A DNA stretch of 60,629 nucleotides from Corynebacterium mendelii (GTDB lineage Bacteria; Actinomycetota; Actinomycetes; Mycobacteriales; Mycobacteriaceae). Below the pieces are notes generated by a model. That model was not told the origin of the DNA. It worked only from the letters and a program-made list of their open reading frames with translations, and did not search any database. Of the stretch, positions 1 through 8,501 are shown piece by piece. The stretch lies in contig NZ_JAFLEQ010000003.1 of the NCBI RefSeq assembly GCF_017307055.1, positions 27,056 through 87,684 of the forward strand. The letters run 5' to 3'. The first letter of the stretch is position 1. Each line of letters starts with the position of its first letter. The position numbers and the translations under genes are program-made.

Positions 1-37
1 CCTCCGGCTCCACCGGGACGGGTGGGCCGGGATAGCG

Positions 38-1960
38 CTACAACTCCACGGGGTAGTCGCGCTGCTCGATTCGGGGGTCGATGCGCTGTTCGACGAAAAT
101 TCCGTGCCAGACCATGAAGGTGAGCACCGTCCACAACCGGCGGGAATGATCTGTTTCCCCGCGGCGGTGTTCGGCCAGCATCTCCAGGCAGGCTTTCTTG
201 TCGATCAGGTCATCGGCTTGCGAATCACGGATGACGTCCTGCGCCCAGCCGTGCAGCTCGTCGCCTTTGAGCCAGTGTTTCATCGGCACCGGGAACCCCA
301 GCTTCTTCCGGTGCAGGACGTGGGCCGGAACAATCTGTTCCATGGCTTTGCGCAGCGCGTACTTGGTGGTGCCGTGGGCGATTTTCTCGTTGTAGGGAAT
401 ATGCTCGGCGACCGCGAAGACTTCCTTGTCGAGGAAGGGAACCCGCAGCTCCAGCGAATTGGCCATGGTGATTTTGTCCGCCTTGACCAGAATGTCGCCG
501 CGCAGCCAGGTGAACAAATCAAGATGCTGCATGCGGGCAACCGGATCCATCTCCTGCGACCTGGCGTAGATGGGGGCGGTGACATCGGTGTGGTTCCACT
601 CCGGCCGGGCGGCGGGCATCACCCGTTTAAGCTGCTCAAAATTGAAGGAACGCGCATTGCCGTAGTAGCGCTCCTCCATCGGCATGGTGCCCCGGTCAAT
701 CAATGACTTGCCCTTGACCCCGTCGGGCAGCAGGGCACCGATGCGGCGCAGACCCTTTTTCAGGGGGGACGGGATTTTCTCGAAGGGGGCCAGACTCAGC
801 GGCTCCCGGTAGATGGTGTACCCGCCGAACAATTCGTCGGCGCCTTCCCCGGACAACACCACCTTGACGTGTTTGCGGGCTTCGGCGGCCACGAAGTACA
901 GCGGGACCAGTGACGGGTCAGCCACCGGATCATCCAGGTACCACATAATCTTCGGAATCGCGTCGGCGTATTCCTCCGGGGAGACGACCTTGACAATATG
1001 TTCCGCACCAATGGCTGCGGCCGATTCCGCTGCCACATCGATCTCCGAATAGCCCTCCCGCTCAAAGCCGGTGGTGAAGGTCAACAGATTCGGGTTGTGG
1101 CGTTTGGCCAGGGCGGCAATGGCCGTCGAATCAATGCCACCGGACAAAAAGGAACCGACCGTGACATCGGCGCGCATGTGCTTGGCCACGGAATCCTCCA
1201 TGGCCGCCGCGATCCGGTCGTAGAGATCCTGCTGCTCATCGACCGGCACCGGAACGGTTTCGAACTTCGGCTCGAAGTAGCGGGTGATCTCCAGCTGTCC
1301 GCCGGGACGCACCGTGGCGGTGCAGCCAGACTCCAGACGGCGGATACCGCAGTGCAACGTTTCCGGCTCCGGAACATACTGCAGGTCAATGTAGTGCTCG
1401 AGGGCGCGGACATCTATTTCTTTGTCCAGCCCGATTGTCTCGGCCATGGAAAGAATCGACTTTTTCTCGCTGGCGAACACGGTCCCGTCCGGGGTGGTGG
1501 CGTAAAAAAGCGGTTTGATGCCGAAACGGTCGCGGGCCATGAAAAGCCGGCGCTCGCGGGTGTCCCAGATGGCCACGGCAAACATGCCGCGCAGCTTCTC
1601 AACAATCGCGGCGCCGAAATGGTGGTAGCCGACAATGATCGGCTCGCCGTCACCGGTGGTGGTGAACTGGTACCCGAGTTCCTCGAGTTCTTCCCGCAGC
1701 TCCACATAGTTGTAGATCTCGCCGTTGAACGTCATCACGTAACGGTCCGCCTGGCCTTCCGGCCCCCAGCTCAACGGCTGGTGGGAATGGGCGATATCAA
1801 TGATCGACAGGCGGTTGAAACCGAATACGGCGGTCTCGTCGTGCCAGGTACCCGAATCATCCGGACCGCGGTGTCTCATACAGGGCAGAGCCTGTTCAAT
1901 GGCGGGAACAAACCGCTGTGCATCGTCATGGGCACACAGCATTCCGAGTAGACCACACAT
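38..1960 (-). CDS. ltsA: Asparagine synthase-type glutamine amidotransferase LtsA
   Basis: A 640-residue class II glutamine amidotransferase of the asparagine synthetase B type. Cys2 of MCGLLG is the N-terminal nucleophile of the glutaminase domain (about 1-210). The synthetase domain carries the PP-loop SFLSGGIDSTA, and LSGEGADELFGGY follows it. I start at the ATG at 1960 because Cys2 must become N-terminal; the reading frame is open 46 codons further upstream, and GGAGGAAGG lies about 13 bases before this ATG. Length and sequence match corynebacterial LtsA as I remember it, which amidates meso-diaminopimelate in peptidoglycan precursors and affects lysozyme sensitivity, rather than making free asparagine. 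It is transcribed divergently from ctaC across an 890-base gap. The family is certain; the DAP-amidating role is from orthology. Confidence 0.93.
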   Translation of the reverse strand: MCGLLGMLCAHDDAQRFVPAIEQALPCMRHRGPDDSGTWHDETAVFGFNRLSIIDIAHSHQPLSWGPEGQADRYVMTFNGEIYNYVELREELEELGYQFTTTGDGEPIIVGYHHFGAAIVEKLRGMFAVAIWDTRERRLFMARDRFGIKPLFYATTPDGTVFASEKKSILSMAETIGLDKEIDVRALEHYIDLQYVPEPETLHCGIRRLESGCTATVRPGGQLEITRYFEPKFETVPVPVDEQQDLYDRIAAAMEDSVAKHMRADVTVGSFLSGGIDSTAIAALAKRHNPNLLTFTTGFEREGYSEIDVAAESAAAIGAEHIVKVVSPEEYADAIPKIMWYLDDPVADPSLVPLYFVAAEARKHVKVVLSGEGADELFGGYTIYREPLSLAPFEKIPSPLKKGLRRIGALLPDGVKGKSLIDRGTMPMEERYYGNARSFNFEQLKRVMPAARPEWNHTDVTAPIYARSQEMDPVARMQHLDLFTWLRGDILVKADKITMANSLELRVPFLDKEVFAVAEHIPYNEKIAHGTTKYALRKAMEQIVPAHVLHRKKLGFPVPMKHWLKGDELHGWAQDVIRDSQADDLIDKKACLEMLAEHRRGETDHSRRLWTVLTFMVWHGIFVEQRIDPRIEQRDYPVEL

Positions 1961-2290
1961 GGTTTTCGGACAACCTTCCTCCCGGCCGCACCGCGGGGCG
2001 TTGTGGTTAAAAGCAACACCACCTTCGCTGTCAACGACAACAACAAGACAGGTGGGTGCGCCACACAATCCCGCGGTGCCCTCAGCCGTCGGCAACAATA
2101 AACGTCAGGGGCTAACTGGTGCAGCACCGGTGTGCTGACCAACGGAGTGTCAGCCTACCGCCTGCTCCCCGGGGCATCGGTCAGCGGCGTCCCGCCGGCG
2201 TTTGGTGCAGGCCCAAACACCATCCCCGTCACCAGTGAGCAGATCCGCCGTTGCCCGGCTGCGGACAGGGCGGCACACCACGACTGACGT

Positions 2291-2311
2291 ATCCGGGAAC
2301 TATTCCCGGAT
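2291..2311. repeat. Perfect inverted repeat (hairpin or operator)
   Basis: Arms ATCCGGGAA and TTCCCGGAT are separated by CTA, giving a perfect 9-bp stem. Read on the plus strand it is followed by TTT, so it could terminate a short unannotated plus-strand transcript; as an odd-centred palindrome between divergent genes it could equally be an operator. Confidence 0.5.
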
Positions 2312-2668
2312 TTTCCGCGACAGCGGCTAAAACAGCAGGTGGGGAGCGTGCCGTCAGCTTCCGCATGTGCCGGGGGTGGGGCGCATCCCCCCAAAAGGGC
2401 GGTCGGGGAAGCGAAAAGTGGCAAAGCGCACATTTTGGATGCGGCTCCGAAATTGAAAGTTATCGCCCCGACACGTGTGATAGGACTTTCCGTTATTGTG
2501 CGCCCCATGAAAACACCGTGCACACTGCCCCGATTCGGGCGGGGGTGAACTGGTACCGGGTCCGGAAGCATCACCCGACGGAGTCGTTGCCCCTGCAGTA
2601 TCCGCCCACATGGGGGCAAACCTATGGTTGATATGTCGGAAAATCGCAGATGCGGGGGAACTTGCGCA

Positions 2669-2699
2669 TTGGTTCGCGTGCATGTCAATGAGATAAAAT
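2669..2699 (+). promoter_or_regulatory. Candidate ctaC promoter
   Basis: TAAAAT at 2694-2699 is a good corynebacterial -10 hexamer. TTGGTT at 2669-2674 is a weak -35, 19 bases away. It would give a leader of roughly 145 bases before the ctaC GTG. Based on sequence only; other -10-like hexamers exist nearer the gene. Confidence 0.4.
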
Positions 2700-2850
2700 C
2701 CTCATTGGTTTATCAGGGACCGCGGGTTCACCCGTATCTATGGCGCGAAAACATGCTGGCTCACCCGCTATGTGCTGTAGCGTCATGATTCAAGGAAAAC
2801 CCGAAGACCATACGAAACTTAATGAAGTGTGGACAGGAAGGCAGACACAC

Positions 2851-4002
2851 GTGCAACACCGCATTTTCACGGGCTTCAAGCGCAAGGCCGCCGGTCTCGG
2901 TGGCCTGGCTCTCGCAGCCCTGACGCTCACCGGTTGTGACGTCAAGGGTCCGGGCTGGGCTATTTTCCAGCTTGGCTGGCCCGACGGCATCACCCCTGAG
3001 GCCCACGCCATGGAGAATTTCTGGGAATGGGTCTGGGTCGCAGCGTGGACCATCGGCATCATTATGTGGGGCCTGATGATCTACTCGATCTTCTTCTTCT
3101 CCGCCAAGAAGGCGGCCAAGCAGGGCAAAGATCCCATCCCGAAGCAGCTGCAGTACAACATTCCGCTGGAATTGGTCTTAACCACCGTCCCGGTTGTCAT
3201 CGTGATGGTTCTGTTCTTCTTCACAGTGCAGACACAGGACCGGGTGGATGCCCTCGACAAGGATCCGCAGGTCCATGTTGACGTCACCGCCTACCAGTGG
3301 AACTGGAAGTTCGGTTACGGCTGGGTCAAGGGCTTCGGTCTTCCGGTCACCAACAGCGAGAAGGGCTACTGGGACGGCACCGACGAGGACCGCCAGAAAG
3401 CTGCCGAAGCGTCGGTCGTCGACGAGGTCTACCGCGCGAAGATGGCCAAGTACGCCCACGAAGAAGGCGACCTGATCGAGGACGGCCCGATTCACGGCAA
3501 GTCGAAGTCGGACATCTCCTTCCTCCACTTCGACAAGATCGAGACCCTCGGCACCTCCGAAGAGGTTCCGGTTCTCGTCGTCCCGACCGACACCGCCATC
3601 GAGTTTGATCTCGCCTCGGCTGACGTCAACCACTCATTCTGGGTTCCGGAGTTCCTGTTCAAGCGGGATGCCTACCCGCACCCGGAAGCCAACCACTCCC
3701 AGCGTCGCTTCCAGATCACCAAGATCGAGCGGGAAGGCGCTTTCGTTGGCCGCTGCGCCGAGATGTGCGGTACCTACCACGCCATGATGAACTTCGAGGT
3801 TCGAGCTGTCAGCCCCGAAAAGTTCGAAAAGTACATCACCTACCGCGCAGAGAACCCGAAGGCTCCGAACTCTGAAGCCCTGAAGTTCATTGGCGAAGCC
3901 CCCTACGCCACCTCCACCTCCCCGTTCCTGACCGACCGCACCGGCACCCGTTCCATCGAGTCGGATGGCAACACGGTCGACCTGAACAAGACTGCACAGT
4001 AA
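2851..4002 (+). CDS. ctaC: Cytochrome aa3 oxidase subunit II (CtaC)
   Basis: Subunit II of the aa3-type cytochrome c oxidase, which carries the CuA centre receiving electrons from the bc1 complex. I start at GTG 2851, after GGAAGG: this places a lipoprotein signal peptide (TLTGC, lipidated Cys29) at the N-terminus; the frame is open for another 37 codons upstream without signal character. Two membrane helices follow (about 52-75 and 100-122). The periplasmic cupredoxin domain shows VNHSFWVPEF and the CuA ligand motif CAEMCGTYHAMM. The stretch between YQWNWKFGYG and FDKIETLG is longer than in proteobacterial subunit II; an insertion here is typical of actinobacterial supercomplex subunits. The gene is followed after 18 bases by ctaF. 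Confidence 0.95.
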   Translation: MQHRIFTGFKRKAAGLGGLALAALTLTGCDVKGPGWAIFQLGWPDGITPEAHAMENFWEWVWVAAWTIGIIMWGLMIYSIFFFSAKKAAKQGKDPIPKQLQYNIPLELVLTTVPVVIVMVLFFFTVQTQDRVDALDKDPQVHVDVTAYQWNWKFGYGWVKGFGLPVTNSEKGYWDGTDEDRQKAAEASVVDEVYRAKMAKYAHEEGDLIEDGPIHGKSKSDISFLHFDKIETLGTSEEVPVLVVPTDTAIEFDLASADVNHSFWVPEFLFKRDAYPHPEANHSQRRFQITKIEREGAFVGRCAEMCGTYHAMMNFEVRAVSPEKFEKYITYRAENPKAPNSEALKFIGEAPYATSTSPFLTDRTGTRSIESDGNTVDLNKTAQ

Positions 4003-4020
4003 GCAGGGAAGGAAAACACA

Positions 4021-4452
4021 ATGAAATCTACGGCCAAGATCTTTTATGGTCTGACAGTCTTCCTGTTCATCTGCACGGTCGTCTACATCATCGGAACGAT
4101 CTACGTTGAGGATGCGGGCTACATTCACGGTCTTGAATGGGCCGGCACCACCGGCCTGGTGCTTGCCATGGGACTGACTGCCATGCTCGGCAGCTACTTC
4201 CACCTGACCGAGCGTCGCATGGATATCCTTCCGCAGGACTGGGAAGAGGCCGAGGTCGCCGATAATGCCGGTCTTTACGGTTTCTTCGGGCCGTCATCCA
4301 TCTGGCCCTTCGCCATGTCGATGGCCATCGCCCTGATGGGTATTGCCATCGCGTTCATGATGTACTGGCTGCTGATTATGGGTGCAGTGATGCTGATCTT
4401 CTTCGGCACCATGCTCAACCTGCAGTACGGCCTTCCGCGCGAGAAGCACTAG
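4021..4452 (+). CDS. ctaF: Cytochrome aa3 oxidase subunit IV (CtaF)
   Basis: A 143-residue membrane protein with four predicted helices (about 5-28, 38-60, 92-112 and 115-136) and the motif RRMDILPQDWEEAEV in the cytoplasmic or periplasmic loop, typical of the small actinobacterial oxidase subunit IV. The ATG at 4021 is preceded by AGGGAAGGA. It lies 18 bases behind ctaC and is almost certainly co-transcribed. A strong hairpin terminator follows at 4545-4590, so ctaCF form a transcription unit separate from ctaE-qcrCAB. Confidence 0.92.
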   Translation: MKSTAKIFYGLTVFLFICTVVYIIGTIYVEDAGYIHGLEWAGTTGLVLAMGLTAMLGSYFHLTERRMDILPQDWEEAEVADNAGLYGFFGPSSIWPFAMSMAIALMGIAIAFMMYWLLIMGAVMLIFFGTMLNLQYGLPREKH

Positions 4453-4544
4453 GCCGCGAATGTAGCGTCTGCCGCAGCCGGAAAGCTCGGGCGGTCAACA
4501 CACCGTCCCGGAAAAACAGCCCCCAGCTGCCACACTTCCTGAAC

Positions 4545-4590
4545 ACAACCCCGCACTGTTGTCCTTCTCGGACAACAGGTGCGGGGTTGT
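4545..4590 (+). terminator. Hairpin terminator after ctaF
   Basis: ACAACCCCGCAC-TGTTGTCC pairs with GGACAACA-GGTGCGGGGTTGT, about 20 bp with one bulged base and the loop TTCTC. A strong factor-independent-type hairpin, although the T tract that follows is weak (CGTGTATTTC). Confidence 0.8.
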
Positions 4591-4910
4591 CGTGTATTTC
4601 AGTGTCTCCGAAAGCTACCGAAGCCGATGAGAAGACTTTCATCTGGCGCTCAGGGAGATTTGATTTTCTCACCGACGGTCACCCTGGTTGTTTCACGGAC
4701 CCGGCGGGCCGGTCACCCCGCATTTGGCAGATGGACAGACCACACACTTGTTGTCCGGGTAGTGGAAACGGCGAAGTATTTCCCACAGTGGCAAAACGGA
4801 TACCGTCGAGTGGAAAATGCCTACAGACCCGGACACAACGTGTGAGTTCCGGTGGTCCTGATCGGGGGAGAGTCAGGGGCGTGTCAAAAAATTCGGGAAG
4901 GAGCGGGAAC

Positions 4911-4924
4911 CGTCACATGTGACG
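4911..4924. promoter_or_regulatory. Perfect 14-bp palindrome, candidate operator
   Basis: CGTCACATGTGACG is a perfect palindrome with a TCACATGTGA core, resembling dimeric helix-turn-helix regulator sites. It is 690 bases upstream of ctaE. No regulator can be named from the sequence. Confidence 0.4.
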
Positions 4925-5329
4925 AATGGGCGATGTGCGGGAGCCGGAGTCCCGTGTGCTGAAAAGTGCGGTGCCGACCCGGCCGCCGGGCTTGGGCGTT
5001 GCTCCCCGAGCGGGGTGCCTGGTTGCGGCGAAGTCTCCGGGCTGTGCCACCACCGTGTCATTTCAGGCTGTCACCCGTTGCGCCCGCGGATTGCCTGTAC
5101 ACGACAATTTCGCGGAGATCACCGGCAGTGGGCAACGGTTGTGTCCGGGTGGGGGAGGGGAGAAGGGTGTGTGCGTCAGCTGACACAGTCGCGAGGTTGT
5201 GGGAGCGGGTTCTGCACCGGGTTCGGTGGCCCGGCCGGAGTAAGGGGAAAAGTGTCCCGGTGGGGAAAATCCCCTGAAAAATAGGGTCAAACTAAAGTTG
5301 GAAACTGCCCTTGTGGGGGGTTTGGAAAA

Positions 5330-5345
5330 TGTGAGATAACTCTCA
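5330..5345. promoter_or_regulatory. GlxR (CRP-type) binding site candidate
   Basis: TGTGAGATAACTCTCA fits the corynebacterial GlxR consensus TGTGA-NN-TA-NN-TCACA with a single mismatch. GlxR, the cAMP-responsive CRP homologue, is known to control respiratory genes including the ctaE-qcrCAB operon in C. glutamicum. It lies about 270 bases upstream of the ctaE start. That spacing implies either a long leader or action at a distance. Confidence 0.6.
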
Positions 5346-5613
5346 TGGAAAAACCGAGACGCGCCGGTGTCAGGTTCATTTTTGGCGGGGGTGGTAAGCG
5401 CTATTTTCCACACCCCGGCAGCGGGGGGAGGAGCCGGGGTGTGCGACCAGCGGAAACAGCCCGTCGTTTGGCGGGAGCAAAAAGTTCCGAGAAAGTTCAA
5501 AATTTTTTTGCGCAACTGACACAGCCCTCGGCGCGCAAATCCTTAGACGGACATCAAAAAAGTGTGGGGGGCTTGAGATGACTCAGGTGCTTTGAGCCGC
5601 CATACTGATAGAC

Positions 5614-6228
5614 GTGACGAGCGCAGTTGGAAACACAGGTATGGCAGCACCACAGCGTGTTGCGGCACTGAACCGTCCGAACATGGTCAGTGTCGGAACC
5701 GTTGTGTTCCTGTCTCAAGAGTTAATGTTCTTCGCTGGTTTGTTCGCGATGTACTTTGTGTCGCGTGCGAACGGCCAGGGAGGAAGCTGGGAGCATGGCG
5801 CGGATCATCTCAATTTTCCGTACGCCCTTTTCTTCACGATCATTCTGATCTCGAGCTCCTTTACAGCACAGTTCGGCGTTTTCGCAGCAGAACGTGGTGA
5901 CGTCTTCGGTCTCCGCCGCTGGTACGCACTGTCGGCCCTTCTGGGCCTGGTGTTTTTGTGCGGTCAGATCGGTGAGTACACCGAGTTGGTGCTCGAAGGC
6001 ATGACGATCCAGAACTCCGTTTACGGGTCGGCATTCTTCATCACCACCGGATTCCACGCGGCCCACGTCCTCGCGGGCGTTCTGGCCTTTGTGATTGTTC
6101 TGCTCCGTGTGACGTTCGCGAAGTTCACGCCCGCCCAGGCGACAGCGGCAATGGTGGTGTCCTACTACTGGCACTTCGTTGACCTTGTCTGGATCGGCCT
6201 GTTCATCACGATCTACTTCATCCGATAA
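5614..6228 (+). CDS. ctaE: Cytochrome aa3 oxidase subunit III (CtaE)
   Basis: Subunit III of cytochrome c oxidase, 204 residues, with five predicted membrane helices; motifs [17 protein letters not shown] in helix 1, the conserved [10 protein letters not shown], and [14 protein letters not shown] at the C-terminus. The GTG start at 5614 gives [15 protein letters not shown], the N-terminus I recall for the C. glutamicum protein. There is no clear Shine-Dalgarno sequence just before it, so translation may be leaderless or SD-independent. It heads the cluster ctaE-qcrC-qcrA-qcrB encoding parts of the bc1-aa3 supercomplex; the gap to qcrC is 183 bases. Confidence 0.94.
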   Translation: MTSAVGNTGMAAPQRVAALNRPNMVSVGTVVFLSQELMFFAGLFAMYFVSRANGQGGSWEHGADHLNFPYALFFTIILISSSFTAQFGVFAAERGDVFGLRRWYALSALLGLVFLCGQIGEYTELVLEGMTIQNSVYGSAFFITTGFHAAHVLAGVLAFVIVLLRVTFAKFTPAQATAAMVVSYYWHFVDLVWIGLFITIYFIR

Positions 6229-6411
6229 CGCCCCAGGGGCTTTCATAAGCAGATGTTCCACTAGACGTCTCATCCGCCGCCGGGTAGCCGTTTCCCTGAC
6301 ATTCAGGGGAGCGCAGCCGGTAGGGGCACCGTTTTCACTCAGCGGTGCAGGCGGTGGGGCGGAACTCTGACGCGACAAAACCCCGATTTTCCGATCCACG
6401 TTTTAAGGGAA

Positions 6412-7296
6412 ATGATGGAAACCAACCCACAGACGACCGGGCAGGCGAAGGCCGCCCGCAAGGTGAGAAGGAACAAGAAGGTGAAGCGCACCCTTGGTGG
6501 TGCTCTCGCTCTCACGTTCGGTCTCACCGGCGCGGGCCTTCTGGCCAATGCTCTGACACCGGATGTTCAAGAAGCGACAGCTCAGCAGAGCCAGGCGGCC
6601 CTCGCCGCCGAAGGCAAGCAGCTCTACGACGTCGCCTGCGTGACCTGCCACGGGCAGAACCTGCAGGGCGTCAAAGACCGCGGTCCTTCACTGATCGGTG
6701 TCGGCGAAGGTGCCGTGTACTTCCAGGTGCACTCCGGCCGTATGCCGATGCTGCGTAACGAAGCACAGGCTGTCCGCAAGACCCCGCGGTACACCGAGCA
6801 GCAGACGCTCGCTCTGGCCGCATACATCAACTCCGCCGGCGGCGGTCCCGGTCTGGTCCGTCACAAAGACGGTGTTTTGGCCATGGAGGACCTCCGCGGC
6901 GCCAACTGGTCAGAAGCAGATGGCATTGATCCGGCTGACGTTGCCCGCGGTGGCGACTTGTTCCGCCTGAACTGTGCCTCCTGCCACAACTTCACCGGTA
7001 AGGGCGGCGCGCTGTCCTCCGGTAAGTTCGCTCCGCCGCTGGCTCCCGCCAACGAGCAGGAGATTTACCAGGCCATGCTCACCGGTCCGCAGAACATGCC
7101 GAAGTTCTCCGACCGGCAGCTGTCCCCGGACGAGAAGAAGGACATCATCGCCTTCATCAAGTCCTCGCAGTACACCCCTAACCCCGGCGGTTACGGCCTG
7201 GGCGGTATTGGCCCGGTTACTGAAGGCATGTTCATGTGGCTGGTCGGCATCTCGATTCTGATCGCCGCCGCACTGTGGATTGGATCGAAGTCATGA
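6412..7296 (+). CDS. qcrC: Dihaem cytochrome c subunit of bc1 complex (QcrC)
   Basis: The actinobacterial cytochrome cc1 subunit, 294 residues: an N-terminal membrane anchor (about 27-50) behind a basic segment, two class I cytochrome c domains with haem-binding motifs CVTCH (76-80) and CASCH (188-192), and a C-terminal helix (about 268-288). The dihaem arrangement replaces a soluble cytochrome c and passes electrons straight to CuA of CtaC. Two ATGs, 6412 and 6415, follow AAGGGA at 6405-6410; the second has slightly better spacing. The stop overlaps the qcrA start by four bases (ATGA). Confidence 0.95.
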   Translation: MMETNPQTTGQAKAARKVRRNKKVKRTLGGALALTFGLTGAGLLANALTPDVQEATAQQSQAALAAEGKQLYDVACVTCHGQNLQGVKDRGPSLIGVGEGAVYFQVHSGRMPMLRNEAQAVRKTPRYTEQQTLALAAYINSAGGGPGLVRHKDGVLAMEDLRGANWSEADGIDPADVARGGDLFRLNCASCHNFTGKGGALSSGKFAPPLAPANEQEIYQAMLTGPQNMPKFSDRQLSPDEKKDIIAFIKSSQYTPNPGGYGLGGIGPVTEGMFMWLVGISILIAAALWIGSKS

Positions 7297-8501
7297 GCCA
7301 CGACGAGAAAAAGAAGTACACGACCGCTGAACTCGATGCGATGAGCAACGAGGAGCTGGCGCGCCTGGGCACCGAACTTGACGGTGTCACGGTGGCGTTC
7401 CGCAAGGAGCGCTTCCCCATTCCGAATGATCCGGCCGAAAAACGCGCCGCGGTGATGGTGGGTATCTACCTCACCCTGGGTGTGGTGCTGGCCCTGGCTT
7501 TCATCCTCGTCTACCTGTTCTGGCCCTGGGAGTACAAGTACCTCGGCCAAGAGGGTCTGTGGATGTACAGCCTCTACACGCCGATGCTGGGTCTGACAAT
7601 CGGTTTGTCGATCATTTTCCTCGGTATCGGCATGGTCAACTACGTCAAGCGTTTCATCCCGCAGGAAATTTCGGTGCAGAAACGCCACGACGGCCCCTCC
7701 GACGAGGTTGACCGCCGCACCCTGGTGGCCCTGCTGGACGATTCCTGGAACACCTCCATGATCGGCCGACGCAAGGTCATCAAGGGACTGGCCGCCACCG
7801 GCGCAGCCCTGGCCGGCCTGTCGATCATTCTGCCGCTTGGCGGCATGATCAAAAACCCGTGGAAAGCCGGTAAGCTCGGCGTGCAGGGTGACGGCACCCT
7901 GTGGACCTCGGGTTGGACCCTGCATGAGGAAGGCGTCAAGCTTTACCTCGGCCGCGACACCGGCAATATGGCCCAAGAACACCACGGCCACTTCACCACC
8001 CAGGGCATTTCCCGCCTGGTGCGCATGCGCCCGGGCGATCTGGACGCCGCCGGTATGGAGACCGTCTTCCCGTTGCCGGAGGACATGGTCAACGACGGCG
8101 ACCTGTACAACCCGAATGCGGATGTCTATGAAGAGCACATGCACTCCATTCACGGCCCCCGCAACGCCGTGATGCTGATCAGGCTGCGTTCCGCGGACGC
8201 CGCCAAGGTCATCGAGCGCAAGGGGCAGGAAGACTTCCACTACGGCGACTACTACGCCTACTCGAAGATCTGCACCCACATCGGTTGTCCGACATCGCTG
8301 TACGAGGCGCAGGAAAACCGCATTCTGTGCCCGTGCCACCAGTCGCAGTTCAACGTGCTCGAGTTCTGTAAGCCCATGTTCGGCCCCGCTGCCCGCGCTC
8401 TGCCGCAGCTGCCGATCACCGTCGACGAAGAGGGCTACCTCATCGCCGCCGGAAACTTCATCGAGCCGGTTGGCCCGGCCTTCTGGGAGCGTAAGTCATG
8501 A
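7293..8501 (+). CDS. qcrA: Rieske iron-sulfur subunit of bc1 complex (QcrA)
   Basis: A 402-residue Rieske [2Fe-2S] protein of the large actinobacterial type. Three predicted N-terminal helices (about 50-75, 92-115 and 165-185) are followed by the Rieske domain with CTHIGC (about 327-332) and CPCH (about 346-349), the cluster ligands. [17 protein letters not shown] before the third helix looks like the twin-arginine-type signal known for this family. I start at the ATG at 7293, which overlaps the qcrC stop; the frame is open 19 codons further upstream but only inside qcrC. It ends with a four-base overlap into qcrB. Confidence 0.95.
   Translation: MSHDEKKKYTTAELDAMSNEELARLGTELDGVTVAFRKERFPIPNDPAEKRAAVMVGIYLTLGVVLALAFILVYLFWPWEYKYLGQEGLWMYSLYTPMLGLTIGLSIIFLGIGMVNYVKRFIPQEISVQKRHDGPSDEVDRRTLVALLDDSWNTSMIGRRKVIKGLAATGAALAGLSIILPLGGMIKNPWKAGKLGVQGDGTLWTSGWTLHEEGVKLYLGRDTGNMAQEHHGHFTTQGISRLVRMRPGDLDAAGMETVFPLPEDMVNDGDLYNPNADVYEEHMHSIHGPRNAVMLIRLRSADAAKVIERKGQEDFHYGDYYAYSKICTHIGCPTSLYEAQENRILCPCHQSQFNVLEFCKPMFGPAARALPQLPITVDEEGYLIAAGNFIEPVGPAFWERKS

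Larger units (their letters stand above)
1961..2850. other. Divergent intergenic region ltsA/ctaC
   Basis: An 890-base region without a convincing gene; the open frames in it have poor codon structure and no ribosome binding sites. It must hold the ltsA and ctaC promoters. I see a perfect 9-bp-arm palindrome at 2291-2311 followed by T residues, and a possible sigma-A promoter at 2669-2699, both listed separately. Confidence 0.6.
4453..5613. other. 1.16 kb intergenic region ctaF/ctaE
   Basis: The longest gene-free stretch in the window. It holds the ctaF terminator (4545-4590), a perfect 14-bp palindrome (4911-4924), the palindrome GTCAGCTGAC at 5175-5184, and a GlxR-like site (5330-5345). 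The longest open frames (for example 4919-5284 and 5063-5515 minus) look like non-coding GC-rich shadow: no ribosome binding site, no recognisable domain, biased composition. I looked for RNase P RNA signature sequences and did not find them. A small RNA cannot be excluded. Confidence 0.6.

Noticed and set aside
998..1951. 317-codon open frame antisense to ltsA
   Set aside because: ltsA is highly conserved on the other strand and the antisense product resembles nothing.
4591..5580. RNase P RNA, tmRNA or other housekeeping RNA in the ctaF-ctaE gap
   Set aside because: None of the signature sequences of these RNAs could be recognised.
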